A DNA stretch of 41,859 nucleotides from Candidatus Nitromaritima sp. SCGC AAA288-L16 (lineage in GTDB: Bacteria > Nitrospinota > Nitrospinia > Nitrospinales > VA-1), in NCBI GenBank assembly GCA_000372225.1, contig AQTY01000017.1, positions 1 through 41,859 on the forward strand, in the 5' to 3' direction. Each line of letters opens with the position of its first letter. Position 1 is the stretch's first letter. A program made the position numbers and the translations under genes. Positions 1-8,600 of the stretch are shown here, one piece after another. The notes beneath the pieces are model-generated. The model was not told the DNA's origin. It ran no database searches and was given only the letters and a program-made list of their open reading frames with translations.

Positions 1-32
1 CAATCGCCTGCTCATGAAGGCCTTTATCCCTA
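1..32. repeat. Inverted repeat arm 1 (pairs with 16450-16481)
   Basis: These 32 bases are the exact reverse complement of 16450-16481. The match stops inward at base 33. Outward it cannot be followed because the window ends at base 1, so the true repeat may be longer. It lies inside the coding sequence of the split TPR gene, in the same codon frame in both copies. Confidence 0.95.
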
Positions 33-211
33 AGTTTGTCCCCAACGTTTCGTAAATATTGATAGCTGTCCAATTTTTTTTCTGATGAGTTTACCGAAAA
101 AACAATTTTTATAAACAGAGTTCCCATTGCAACCAACGTTATTAGCGTTAAAATTATGATGGGTATCTTGATTTTGTAGCTTAATCCATTTTTTGTGGAA
201 TTATCTTCCAT
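1..211 (-). CDS. Membrane-anchored TPR protein of the bat operon, N-terminal part (runs off the window)
   Basis: The reading frame starts with ATG two bases after the stop of the DUF58 gene (TAA-aa-ATG), so it is translationally linked to it. It is open to base 1, giving 70 complete codons. The protein begins with a short polar stretch, then a hydrophobic helix at about residues 15-38 (rich in I, L, T and V), then a charged segment ending in RDKGLHEQAI, which looks like the first helix of a TPR. The last 32 bases are identical, inverted and in the same frame, to 16450-16481, where the C-terminal TPR part of the same kind of gene begins. Joining the two halves gives a 149-residue single-pass membrane TPR protein between DUF58 and batD. 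I infer that these are two halves of one gene. TPR proteins are common members of Bat operons, but the exact role here is unknown. Confidence 0.75.
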   Translation of the reverse strand, partial: MEDNSTKNGLSYKIKIPIIILTLITLVAMGTLFIKIVFSVNSSEKKLDSYQYLRNVGDKLRDKGLHEQAI

Positions 212-213
212 TT

Positions 214-1152
214 TTAATGCCTTTTTTCACGTATTTTGAAATATCTTATAATGGGTTCCACTAATGAGCCATCAGTATCAATTTCTATTGTATCAACACC
301 TATTGAGCGAAATAGTTTTTTAAACTTACCCCGTTTTTCCCGCTCATATGAGGTGAGAAGCTTGGCCATCTCCCTGTTATCTGTGTCGATCAACAGAGTT
401 TCGCCCGACTCACTATCTCGAAGATTAATTAGTCCTATCTTTGGGAGATCTTTTTCTCTTGGGTCGGATATGGATATTGCGACTAGGTCGTGTTTTTGTC
501 TAGCAAGCTTTACATTAGTTTCATAGTTCGTTGCTTGAAAATCTGAGATAAGAAAGGCAATGCATTTTCGTTTTTGAATTTTTAATAGGTATTCAAGTGG
601 AATGTTGAGGTCTGTAAGCCTTCCTTCCGGTTGGTAGTTCAAAATGGTGCGAATGATGTTCCAGACGTGTGCTTTCCCTTTTTTGGGTGGTATGTAGTGT
701 TCTATTTTATTAGAAAATACAATGAGACCGATTTTGTCATTATTGCGTATTGCAGCGAATGCCAATATAGAGGCCACCTCTGCTGAGATTTCGTTTTTAA
801 ATTTTCCGGTGGAACCAAACTCGCCAGATGAACTAACATCGACCATCAGCATAACATTGAGTTCTCGTTCCTCTATATATTCTTTTATGAAAGGTTGGTC
901 CATGCGGGCCGTGACATTCCAGTCTATGAGCCTTACGTCATCCCCCGGTGCATATTCGCGTACAGAATTAAACTCCATTCCGCGGCCCTTGAATGCCGAA
1001 ACATATTCTCCTGCCATTAACTCTGTCACCAGATGGCCAGTTTTAATTTGTATGGCTCTGATTTTTTGCAAGAGTTCGACGGAGATGTCCTCCTCTTGAA
1101 CAGGGAGAGGAGTTACTTTGAACCCTTCAATGACTTTTGACAAAAAACTCAT
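214..1152 (-). CDS. DUF58 / VWA-like protein of the MoxR-Bat operon
   Basis: The 312-residue protein has the DUF58 signature at residues about 53-95: a GRGMEF..VR.Y..GDDVR.IDWNVTARM pattern followed by an EERE segment. A von Willebrand A-like fold follows, with a MIDAS-type DVSSSG at residues 105-110. DUF58 proteins are soluble partners encoded next to MoxR AAA+ ATPases and VWA-domain membrane proteins. The pair is thought to act in maturation or folding of envelope proteins, but the molecular role is poorly defined. The gene lies 93 bases after moxR on the same strand and is followed after two bases by the membrane TPR gene. An AAGG sequence precedes the ATG by about 5 bases. Family assignment is secure; cellular function is inferred from family context only. 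Confidence 0.9.
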   Translation of the reverse strand: MSFLSKVIEGFKVTPLPVQEEDISVELLQKIRAIQIKTGHLVTELMAGEYVSAFKGRGMEFNSVREYAPGDDVRLIDWNVTARMDQPFIKEYIEERELNVMLMVDVSSSGEFGSTGKFKNEISAEVASILAFAAIRNNDKIGLIVFSNKIEHYIPPKKGKAHVWNIIRTILNYQPEGRLTDLNIPLEYLLKIQKRKCIAFLISDFQATNYETNVKLARQKHDLVAISISDPREKDLPKIGLINLRDSESGETLLIDTDNREMAKLLTSYEREKRGKFKKLFRSIGVDTIEIDTDGSLVEPIIRYFKIREKRH

Positions 1153-1245
1153 AGTGCCTTTTTACAAGATGAACAAATTAGTAACTCTAGGATTTGTTAG
1201 GTTGATCAAGATTCGAAGAAAATTGAAGCCTATCCAAATAAATAC

Positions 1246-2238
1246 TCAAGGGACTTCTACGGTATCAAATATTTGCTGAAGCACATCGTCGGTACATATG
1301 TTCTCAGCTTCTGCTTCGTAAGTGAGAATAACCCGATGCCTTAACACGTCAAATCCGATCGATTTAATGTCTTGGGGAACTACAAATCCTCTGCCTTGCA
1401 TAAATGCATAGGTCCTGGATAGGCGATGCAGGAAAATAGAAGCGCGAGGAGATGCTCCATATTGAATTAGATTGGCAAGTTTCGGTAAATTTTGTGTTTC
1501 CGGGTTTCGAGTTGCTGCTACCAAGTTAAGTATATAATCTTCCAGGTTACTATCTATATAAATAGAATTGATTGTCTCTTGAGCTTTGAGTAAAACTTCT
1601 GGTTGTATTATTTTTTGAACTTGCGCATGTCCATTGCTGGAAGTCATTCGCTTCATGATTGTTCTTTCTTCTTCCTTGCTGGGGTAATCAATTTTCAGTT
1701 TCAGCATAAACCTGTCAACTTGTGCTTCTGGGAGCGGATAAGTACCTTCCTGTTCAATGGGATTTTGGGTTGCGATGACCATAAAAGGATAAGATAGAGG
1801 GAATGTTTCTCCACCAATAGTAATTTGTCTCTCCTGCATTGCTTCTAGTAATGCACTTTGTACCTTCGCAGGTGCTCTATTTATTTCATCTGCCAATATG
1901 ATATTAGCAAAAAGAGGCCCTTTTTTTATTGTGAACTCACCTGTTTTTGGTTGAAAGATTTGAGTCCCAAGTAGGTCGGCAGGTAAAAGGTCTGGCGTGA
2001 ACTGAATTCGTTTAAACTGAGCTTGAATAGTTTGAGCTAGAGTGTTTACAGAAGTTGTTTTGGCTAAACCAGGAACACCTTCTAATAAAATATGCTCACC
2101 GGTTATTAGCGACAATACCAATCTCTCCGTAAGGTAGTCTTGTCCAACTATTATTTTTTTTATTTCGTTGTTGAGAAGAGGAATAAACTCTCCAGCTTTT
2201 CGGACTCGTTGTGTGATTTCTTCTATCGACTGTGGCAT
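1246..2238 (-). CDS. moxR: MoxR-family AAA+ ATPase
   Basis: The 330-residue protein is a typical full-length MoxR ATPase. Walker A is GVPGLAKT at residues 54-61, Walker B is ILADEINRA near residues 114-122, and the conserved sensor and pre-sensor stretch VIATQNPIEQEGTYPLPEAQVDRF follows, broken across the catalytic core. MoxR enzymes use ATP to remodel or load cofactors into partner proteins, usually together with VWA-domain proteins encoded alongside. It is the first gene of the operon moxR, DUF58, TPR; in the reconstructed orientation batD, batA and batB follow. The ATG at 2238 has no clear Shine-Dalgarno sequence. No in-frame upstream alternative looks better. Confidence 0.93.
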   Translation of the reverse strand: MPQSIEEITQRVRKAGEFIPLLNNEIKKIIVGQDYLTERLVLSLITGEHILLEGVPGLAKTTSVNTLAQTIQAQFKRIQFTPDLLPADLLGTQIFQPKTGEFTIKKGPLFANIILADEINRAPAKVQSALLEAMQERQITIGGETFPLSYPFMVIATQNPIEQEGTYPLPEAQVDRFMLKLKIDYPSKEEERTIMKRMTSSNGHAQVQKIIQPEVLLKAQETINSIYIDSNLEDYILNLVAATRNPETQNLPKLANLIQYGASPRASIFLHRLSRTYAFMQGRGFVVPQDIKSIGFDVLRHRVILTYEAEAENICTDDVLQQIFDTVEVP

Positions 2239-2312
2239 TTTGATGAGTTTAAATATTGAGTTAAAAGATGTTTAGCAAGTTATATTGATTATGACGAGCT
2301 TTAATATAAGCG

Positions 2313-2318
2313 ATTATA
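2313..2318 (-). promoter_or_regulatory. Possible -10 element for the moxR operon
   Basis: On the minus strand these bases read TATAAT, 75 bases upstream of the moxR ATG. The expected -35 position is only a T-run, so support is weak and comes from a perfect -10 hexamer in a suitably placed AT-rich spacer. The 253-base gap 2239-2491 must hold divergent promoters for moxR and the LRR gene. Confidence 0.3.
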
Positions 2319-2405
2319 TCAACTAAATAAATATTAAAAAAATTTAATTTAATTTTGGATTTTAAACAAATGAGAGGTTTAACCCACAGCAAAAGAAATT
2401 TAGAC

Positions 2406-2433
2406 TTTACAAACTACGTCAGATCAATAGAAT
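2406..2433 (+). promoter_or_regulatory. Possible sigma70-type promoter for the LRR gene
   Basis: TTTACA at 2406-2411 and TAGAAT at 2428-2433 are separated by 16 bases, each differing from consensus at one position. The site is 58 bases upstream of the LRR start codon, in the divergent spacer from moxR. It is a sequence match only. Confidence 0.4.
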
Positions 2434-2491
2434 GTCCAACTTATTCTGGAGTTCTAGAAGTATGGTGCTTAAACAATATTAAAGGTACGAA

Positions 2492-3403
2492 ATGTCTGAA
2501 AAAACACAAGAAGGACTGGACAATTTAATAATTGAGGGACTCAACGCTGAAAAAGGTGAACTCGATCTTCGAGAACGGGAACTTGATGACGACGATATAA
2601 AACTAATTGTAAATTCAGAAAAAATTAAAGGTGTTACTGCATTATTTTTAGAATATAACGAAATTGGTGATGAAGGTTTGCAGTCTATTCTGGATTCTGA
2701 AAAATTTAAACATTTAACCGCTTTGAATCTGTTTAAGAATCAGGTTTCAGATGACGGGGTGAAGGAGATGGCTAAGTCAAAAACGCTACTCAATCTTTCA
2801 GAGCTTGTTATGAGTGATAATAAAGTTGGAGTAGAAGGTGCTAGGGCACTTTCAGAATCTAAAACTTTAGCTAATCTAGTTTCTTTATGGGTTGGTGATC
2901 AACTAGGTGATGAAGGTGTGAGATTGTTGGTTGGGTCGAAATATCTAACTCGACTTAATCTTCTAACTCTTTATCGAAATAATATTGGTGATTCAGGTGC
3001 GGTAGCGATCGCAGACTCTAAGAACCTGTCAAAATTGACTGAACTTAATTTAAACTGGAATTATATTGAAGCTGAGGGGATTGAAGCTATCGCTAACTCC
3101 AAGACTCTTACGCAGTTGGAAACACTGACGTTGACCTATAATCCTATTGGAGTCGAAGGTATTCAATTAATAGCAAACTCAGAGAATTTTAAGAATCTAA
3201 GACTTCTTGATCTTTATGAAACTTCATTAGGTAGTGAGGGTGGACGAGTTTTAGCAGAATCTAAAAATCTTTCTAACTTGCAAACTTTGATTCTAATTCA
3301 TAATGATATTAACGAAGAGACTCAGGAGTTGATTAAAAATTCTAAAAATCTTCCCAATCTAACAAAGGTAGTATTTCTTCCTCCAAAGAAGGCCGAAGAT
3401 TAA
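2492..3403 (+). CDS. Cytosolic leucine-rich-repeat protein (ribonuclease-inhibitor type)
   Basis: The 303-residue protein is almost entirely about ten 27-residue repeats of the form L..L.L..N.IGDEG...IA.SK.L..L. This is the long, alpha/beta horseshoe (ribonuclease-inhibitor or LRR_6-like) class rather than the shorter bacterial type. There is no signal peptide or membrane segment, so it should be cytosolic. The ATG at 2492 is preceded by AAAGG at a spacing of about 7. It stands alone: moxR is divergent upstream and a strong terminator follows. A paralogue with the same 27-residue repeat but with a signal peptide lies at 12859-13665. LRR proteins bind other proteins, and no partner can be named from the sequence. 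Confidence 0.85.
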   Translation: MSEKTQEGLDNLIIEGLNAEKGELDLRERELDDDDIKLIVNSEKIKGVTALFLEYNEIGDEGLQSILDSEKFKHLTALNLFKNQVSDDGVKEMAKSKTLLNLSELVMSDNKVGVEGARALSESKTLANLVSLWVGDQLGDEGVRLLVGSKYLTRLNLLTLYRNNIGDSGAVAIADSKNLSKLTELNLNWNYIEAEGIEAIANSKTLTQLETLTLTYNPIGVEGIQLIANSENFKNLRLLDLYETSLGSEGGRVLAESKNLSNLQTLILIHNDINEETQELIKNSKNLPNLTKVVFLPPKKAED

Positions 3404-3490
3404 AACTTAAACTATCGGCATGATTTTTAATTTTTAACTTTCCTGGCTTAGGTAGATTTAGGTATCTAAGCTTAGTTTTTTACAATTACC

Positions 3491-3526
3491 AGGGGACCTC
3501 AAAGACTTTGAGGGGCCCCTTTTTAT
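3491..3526 (+). terminator. Rho-independent terminator after the LRR gene
   Basis: A GC-rich hairpin pairs AGGGG with CCCCT and CCTCAAAG with CTTTGAGG around a very short loop, with a small internal loop between the two parts. It is followed by TTTTTATTT. It sits 88 bases after the LRR stop codon and before the propeller genes. Confidence 0.85.
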
Positions 3527-3609
3527 TTGCTTGTTTTTTATTATTCTTGCTTGATGTTAGAATTAGTTATTACTTATTATAATTAGTAATTCGAAGGTAG
3601 CTAAAACAG

Positions 3610-4467
3610 ATGTTTATTGGAAGTCATCCTGATCTATTAGATTTATGGCCTTTTCGAGAGGACAGTATTTATGTGGTTGGGAAAGATGGTATTCCCCAGC
3701 ATTATAACGGAACGGAATGGCTACCAGTCCTCACTGAGAATGCGAACCCACTCATGGGGATATGGGCATCAGATGAAAATAATATTTACGCTGTGGGTGT
3801 TGGCGGTGTGGTGCTTCACTATCAAGGTAAGAAATGGGATCAAATCGATACAGGTAGTTATGACTCCTTGAATGCTGCTTATGGCTATGATCGCAATAAT
3901 GTTTTTATATACGGAGTAGGTGGTCGACTTTTGTTTTGGGGAGGAGATCAGTGGCATTACAGAGAACCAAACACCATTCACGATCTTTTTTGTATGTGGG
4001 GAACAGATATAAATAATATTCATGCGGTGGGTGGTGAAGGAACGTATCGTTTTCACGACGGAAAGCAATTCCAGCGGAAAGATGAATTGACTAGTGAGGA
4101 GGTTTCTCTATACGGGGTTTGGGGTTCCGCTATTGATGATGTTTACATTGTAGGTTCACATGGAACCATCCTTCACTTTGATGGCAGTGAGGAAGGTGAG
4201 TGGGTACCAATGGAATCAGGAACAGAAGAATATCTACTGAGTATATGGGGTGCATCGCCTAATGATATTTTTGCTGTGGGAGATAATGCAACTATTCTTC
4301 ACTATAATGGGAAGTCTTGGAGCGCTATGGACTCAGGAACTGATAAGTATTTAACCAAAATACGTGGACTTCGTTCTGATTGTATATACGCGGTAGGTGA
4401 TGATGGCCTAGTTATTCGCTTCGATGGGGAAAAATGGAATGATATGTCGTTGGGGGAAGGTGCTTAA
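3610..4467 (+). CDS. Seven-repeat beta-propeller protein A
   Basis: The 285-residue protein consists of seven repeats of about 40 residues with the pattern IWG.S..DIYAVG..G.ILHYDG..W....SGT.., ending at the stop codon. Seven blade-like units suggest one closed seven-bladed beta-propeller. No signal peptide, lipobox or membrane helix is present, so the product is probably cytosolic. This repeat is often labelled as kelch, WD40 or Ycf48-like in automatic annotation; I do not recognise a functionally characterised homologue. An AAGGTAG sequence about 9 bases before the ATG could be the ribosome-binding site. The stop codon touches the start codon of the next gene, which encodes a second propeller of the same kind, so the two are almost certainly co-translated. 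Confidence 0.8.
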   Translation: MFIGSHPDLLDLWPFREDSIYVVGKDGIPQHYNGTEWLPVLTENANPLMGIWASDENNIYAVGVGGVVLHYQGKKWDQIDTGSYDSLNAAYGYDRNNVFIYGVGGRLLFWGGDQWHYREPNTIHDLFCMWGTDINNIHAVGGEGTYRFHDGKQFQRKDELTSEEVSLYGVWGSAIDDVYIVGSHGTILHFDGSEEGEWVPMESGTEEYLLSIWGASPNDIFAVGDNATILHYNGKSWSAMDSGTDKYLTKIRGLRSDCIYAVGDDGLVIRFDGEKWNDMSLGEGA

Positions 4468-5295
4468 ATGTCAGATTTAACAGAAAATCATTTGCTTTCA
4501 ATTTTTGGATTTGGTGCAGACAGTATTTTTGTAGGTGGAGCTGAGGGAACCATGCTCCACTATGATGGCGTGAAGTGGGAGTCAATGGATCTTAACGGGC
4601 GTTGGGCTATAAAAAATATATGGGGTGCTACTCCCGACAATCTGTTTGCGGTGGCGACAGACGGAAGAATTCTCCATTATGATGGTAAGGAATGGTCTGT
4701 AGAAGAAACAGAAAAATTACCACCTATGACCGGGGTTTTTGGTTTGTCGGAAACAGAAATATATGCGTGCGCACGTCTTGGTCGAATTCTTCGTTATGAT
4801 GGCGCTGAATGGAAATTCTTAACCACAGGAACCGATGTTGATATTACTCGGTTGTGGGGATGTGCTGAAAGCGGAATGTATGCAGTTGGATTTGATGGGC
4901 TTATTTTGAAACAGGAAGACGATAAATGGAAACGCTTAACTATTAACTCAAATCATGAGTTTTATGGTTTTTGCGGTTTTGGTCCCGATGATATGTATAT
5001 ATGTGGATCTGATGGAATTATTTACAAATTTAACGGGAATGTGGTAACTGAGATGCCAACCCGAACGCAGGATTTTTTTCTTGATGTATGGGGGCCTTCC
5101 AAAGAAATGGTTTTTGCCGTCGGTGATCTTGGGATGATTATGTTTAATGATGGGGAACAGTGGACCCGTATTGAATCTGGTACAGAAGAATATCTAACAG
5201 CCATTTGGGGTAGTTCTGAGGAAGATATCTATGCCGTTGGTGATAATGGACTTATCCTTCACTGGGATGGTGAAAATTGGTTAGCCTGCGCTTAG
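4468..5295 (+). CDS. Seven-repeat beta-propeller protein B
   Basis: The 275-residue protein again has seven repeats of about 40 residues with the IWG.S..DIYAVGD.G.ILHWDG..W signature, the last repeats being closest to consensus. The gene begins directly after the stop of propeller A (TAA then ATG with no spacer), which suggests a tandem duplication or the splitting of an ancestral double-propeller gene. The repeats of A and B are diverged in sequence, so the event is not recent. No export signal is visible. The product may pair with propeller A. Function is unknown. Confidence 0.8.
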   Translation: MSDLTENHLLSIFGFGADSIFVGGAEGTMLHYDGVKWESMDLNGRWAIKNIWGATPDNLFAVATDGRILHYDGKEWSVEETEKLPPMTGVFGLSETEIYACARLGRILRYDGAEWKFLTTGTDVDITRLWGCAESGMYAVGFDGLILKQEDDKWKRLTINSNHEFYGFCGFGPDDMYICGSDGIIYKFNGNVVTEMPTRTQDFFLDVWGPSKEMVFAVGDLGMIMFNDGEQWTRIESGTEEYLTAIWGSSEEDIYAVGDNGLILHWDGENWLACA

Positions 5296-5330
5296 CAGCA
5301 GGTCCCGCTTTATGGCCAAGTTTATACCAG

Positions 5331-5336
5331 TATAAT
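5331..5336 (+). promoter_or_regulatory. Possible -10 element upstream of the trp operon
   Basis: A perfect TATAAT lies 114 bases before the trpE start, but no good -35 is found at 16-18 bases. A TTGACA occurs just downstream at 5339-5344 without a convincing -10. The 154-base spacer 5296-5449 must contain the trp promoter unless transcription reads through from the propeller genes. I see no tryptophan-rich leader peptide and no clear attenuator hairpin there. Confidence 0.25.
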
Positions 5337-5449
5337 TATTGACACTTCTTAATAGTGGATGTTACTGTCCATCATCTAAATTACTGAAAATAAACGTATT
5401 TTTAATTCTTTAAAAACCACCTAAGGGCGTAAATCATTTTCTTCATGTT

Positions 5450-6940
5450 ATGTTAAAACCTACCCTCAAAGAATTCAAAGAAAAGTCAAAGCAGGGCAAC
5501 TTAATTCCCGTGTACAAGGAGGTCTTGGCTGACCTTGATACACCTGTTTCTGCCTATATGAAAATGTGTGGCGGAGAGTACTCTTTTTTACTTGAAAGTG
5601 TTGAGGGCGGCGAGAAATGGGCCAGATACTGTTTTCTCGGGTTTGATCCTTCAATTATCATTAATATCAAGGGGAATGAGGTTGTTGTCGAAAAAAATGG
5701 TCAACCGAAATCAATTTTAATTACAAAGGGAAACCCACTTATTGGGCTTAAAGATATTCTGGCCCGTTACCAGCCTGTTGATGTGGAGGGCTTACCTCGG
5801 TTTTCTGGGGGTGCAGTCGGGTTTGTTAGTTACGATATGGTCCGTTCTTTTGAGGACTTGCCAGAGGAAACGGAGGATGACCTTGAAGTGCCCGATGCTC
5901 GTTTTGTCATTACTGATACTTTACTGATCTTCGATAATATCGCTCAAACAATAAAAATTGTTTCCAATGCTCATGTTGAGAACGAGAATATTGAAGAATT
6001 ATACAATCAAGCAGTGCGAAATATTGATGCGATTGAAAAAAAGCTAAAAACGAGCCTTCCAGTTAACGTTAATAATGAAAGTTCACCGAAAATAGATAGT
6101 TTAAATCACATTGAATCTAACTTTGAAAAAGAACATTTCATCAATGCTGTGCAGAAAATTAAGAATTATATTCTTGAGGGAGATGCCATTCAGGTAGTTT
6201 TGTCCCAGAGGTTGAAATTTAATATCAGTAAAGATCCGTTTACAATTTACCGAGCGTTAAGATCTATCAATCCTTCTCCTTATATGTATTATTTAAAATT
6301 TGGTGACCTGAAAGTTGTTGGTTCTTCTCCAGAGATATTAGTTCGTTTGGAGGGCGAGAAGATTGAAGTTCGACCAATCGCGGGGACTCGCAAACGAGGT
6401 CAATCAGAAGAGGAGGACCAAGCCTTGGAAAATGATCTCCTTAATGATGAAAAGGAGTTAGCTGAACACATTATGTTGGTAGACCTAGGGCGTAATGACG
6501 TGGGTCGGGTGGCAGAACCCAATTCTGTTTCAGTTAACGAGAAGTTTACCATTGAGCGGTACTCGCACGTTATGCACATTGTTTCGAATGTACAGGGTGA
6601 ACTTAAGAAAGGTTTAGATGGTTATGATGTTTTGGCTGCGACCTTCCCCGCGGGGACTCTATCAGGCGCTCCCAAGGTAAGAGCTATGGAAATTATTGAG
6701 GAGTTAGAGCCGACCAGAAGAGGCTTATATGGAGGTGCAGTAGGGTACATTAGCTTTAACGGTAACATGGATACTGCCATCGCCATTCGTACGCTTTTGA
6801 TAAAAAATAATACAGCTTATTTAGGTGTTGGTGCTGGAATTGTCGCTGACTCTATACCGGAAAATGAATTTGAAGAAACCATGAATAAAGGTAAAGCCTT
6901 ACTCAAGGCAATCGAACTAGCCGAGAAAGGACTTGTTTGA
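5450..6940 (+). CDS. trpE: Anthranilate synthase component I
   Basis: TrpE converts chorismate to anthranilate using ammonia from TrpG, the first committed step of tryptophan synthesis. The 496-residue protein is full length. The N-terminal regulatory lobe carries LLES at residues 47-50, the motif that binds feedback tryptophan. The chorismate-binding domain has PIAGTRKRG, the AEHIMLVDLGRND segment and AGTLSGAPKVRAMEIIEELEP. The intact LLES suggests that the enzyme is feedback inhibited. The ATG at 5450 gives the expected N terminus, although no good Shine-Dalgarno precedes it. The gene heads a seven-gene operon, and its stop codon overlaps the trpG start. Confidence 0.97.
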   Translation: MLKPTLKEFKEKSKQGNLIPVYKEVLADLDTPVSAYMKMCGGEYSFLLESVEGGEKWARYCFLGFDPSIIINIKGNEVVVEKNGQPKSILITKGNPLIGLKDILARYQPVDVEGLPRFSGGAVGFVSYDMVRSFEDLPEETEDDLEVPDARFVITDTLLIFDNIAQTIKIVSNAHVENENIEELYNQAVRNIDAIEKKLKTSLPVNVNNESSPKIDSLNHIESNFEKEHFINAVQKIKNYILEGDAIQVVLSQRLKFNISKDPFTIYRALRSINPSPYMYYLKFGDLKVVGSSPEILVRLEGEKIEVRPIAGTRKRGQSEEEDQALENDLLNDEKELAEHIMLVDLGRNDVGRVAEPNSVSVNEKFTIERYSHVMHIVSNVQGELKKGLDGYDVLAATFPAGTLSGAPKVRAMEIIEELEPTRRGLYGGAVGYISFNGNMDTAIAIRTLLIKNNTAYLGVGAGIVADSIPENEFEETMNKGKALLKAIELAEKGLV

Positions 6941-7512
6941 TGATCTTGATGATCGATAACTACGATTCATTTACCTATAACCTGGTTCAGTACTTAGGAG
7001 AACTAGGTGCAGTGGTTGTCGTACACCGTAATGACAAAATAACTTTTAAAGATATAGAGCAATTAAATCCGGAAAAAATTGTTATTTCTCCCGGACCTTG
7101 TACTCCAGAAAAAGCAGGCATTTCTATAGAAACAGTACGCTATTTTGGTGGGAAAATTCCTCTCCTAGGTGTTTGTCTAGGACATCAATCGATTGCTAGT
7201 GCTTTCGGGGGCGAAATCATTAAGGCAAAAAAAATAATGCACGGAAAAACATCAATGGTTACTCACGATAATAAGCACCTCTTTAAAGGGTTACCTAACC
7301 CTTTTGAAGCTACTAGATACCATTCATTAGTATTAAATAAAAACACTGTTCCCGACCAGTTCGAGGTAACTGCGACGAGTGATGATGGCGAAATTATGGG
7401 AATAAGGCATAAAAACATGTTTATTGAGGGCGTGCAGTTTCATCCAGAATCAATATTAACTACTAGTGGTAAAGACCTGCTGCAAAATTTTTTAAATATG
7501 CCTCAGGATTAA
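6940..7512 (+). CDS. trpG: Anthranilate synthase component II (glutamine amidotransferase)
   Basis: TrpG is the class I glutaminase that supplies ammonia to TrpE. The 190-residue protein has the family hallmarks in order: MIDNYDSFTYNLVQYL at the N terminus, the oxyanion segment SPGPCTPE, the nucleophile in GVCLGHQS and the His-Glu pair in FHPES. I chose ATG 6940, which overlaps the trpE stop as TGATG and implies coupled translation for the two subunits. A TTG at 6937 and an ATG at 6949 are alternatives in the same frame. It is not fused to trpE or trpD. Confidence 0.96.
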   Translation: MILMIDNYDSFTYNLVQYLGELGAVVVVHRNDKITFKDIEQLNPEKIVISPGPCTPEKAGISIETVRYFGGKIPLLGVCLGHQSIASAFGGEIIKAKKIMHGKTSMVTHDNKHLFKGLPNPFEATRYHSLVLNKNTVPDQFEVTATSDDGEIMGIRHKNMFIEGVQFHPESILTTSGKDLLQNFLNMPQD

Positions 7513-7532
7513 TTATATTCAGCCAATATTTT

Positions 7533-8549
7533 ATGAAAATTCAGGAAGCCTTAAATAAAGTTTTAGATAAAATAGATTTAAAAGAAGAGGAAATGATTTC
7601 GGTAATGACTCAAATTATGGAGGGTCAGGCGAAAGATTCTCAGTTAGGATCTTTTCTTACTGCTCTACGTATTAAAGGGGAGAGTATTGAAGAGATTGCT
7701 GGCGCAGCAATTGTTATGCGAGATAAGGCAGAAAAGGTTAAGGTAGCGACAACAGCTCCTATTGTAGACACATGTGGTACTGGGGGTGATGGCGCGAATA
7801 CTTTTAATATATCTACAGCGGCCGCTTTCGTAGTGTCTGGTTGTGGTCTTACTGTTGCAAAGCATGGTAATAAAGCTGTTTCCAGTCTTTCGGGTAGTGC
7901 TGATGTTTTGAAATATCTGGGTGTAAATATAGACGCAGATATAGGAACGGTTGAAAAATGCCTTGATGAAATAGGAATCGGTTTTCTCTTTGCACCTATG
8001 ATGCATGGAGCTATGAAATATGCCGCAGGAGTGAGGAGGGAACTAGGGTTTCGAACAATTTTTAATTTATTGGGTCCTTTAACAAACCCGGCAGGAGCAA
8101 ATGCCCAGGTAATTGGTATTTACGATTCCAGTCGATTGAAACAAATCGCGAGTGTATTAGAACTTCTTGGGACTCGCCACGCGTTTGTTGTTCACGGAAA
8201 CGATGGTTTAGATGAAATTACCCTGACAGGCGAGACCAAGGTTTGCGAATTAACGAATGGTCAGATAAAAGAATACACGTTAGTACCAGACAGTTTTGGA
8301 TTATCTGCCTGTAAGGCCGAAGACCTTGACGGCGGGACACCAAAGGAAAATGCGCAAATTATAAAAAATATTTTATCAGGAGAGGAAGGACCAAAGCGCG
8401 ATATTGTCCTGATGAACGCTTCAGCAGCAATTTGTGCTGGAGAAATAGCAGAAGATTTAAAAGGTGCAATGCGTCTTGCCCGGGAGTCAATAGACACCGG
8501 TCGAGCTGAGAAAAAACTCAATGACCTTTGTCGTTTAAGCCATAAGTAA
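7533..8549 (+). CDS. trpD: Anthranilate phosphoribosyltransferase
   Basis: TrpD transfers phosphoribose from PRPP to anthranilate. The 338-residue protein has the PRPP-binding DTCGTGGDGANTFNIST motif near residues 80-96, the KHGNKAVSS loop, and the RRELGFRTIFNLLGPLTNP segment characteristic of the family. The length is normal. It starts 20 bases after trpG on the same strand. No strong Shine-Dalgarno is visible before the ATG. It is a stand-alone enzyme, not fused to the amidotransferase as in enteric bacteria. Confidence 0.97.
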   Translation: MKIQEALNKVLDKIDLKEEEMISVMTQIMEGQAKDSQLGSFLTALRIKGESIEEIAGAAIVMRDKAEKVKVATTAPIVDTCGTGGDGANTFNISTAAAFVVSGCGLTVAKHGNKAVSSLSGSADVLKYLGVNIDADIGTVEKCLDEIGIGFLFAPMMHGAMKYAAGVRRELGFRTIFNLLGPLTNPAGANAQVIGIYDSSRLKQIASVLELLGTRHAFVVHGNDGLDEITLTGETKVCELTNGQIKEYTLVPDSFGLSACKAEDLDGGTPKENAQIIKNILSGEEGPKRDIVLMNASAAICAGEIAEDLKGAMRLARESIDTGRAEKKLNDLCRLSHK

Positions 8550-8600
8550 GTAGAGTGGGTTTGATAAAATTTAATTAAACTTTTGATTCTTGTAACTAAA

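Noticed and set aside
5296..5449. A trp attenuator or T-box leader
   Set aside because: No Trp codon run, T-box sequence or alternative hairpins with a T-run could be found in the 154 bases.
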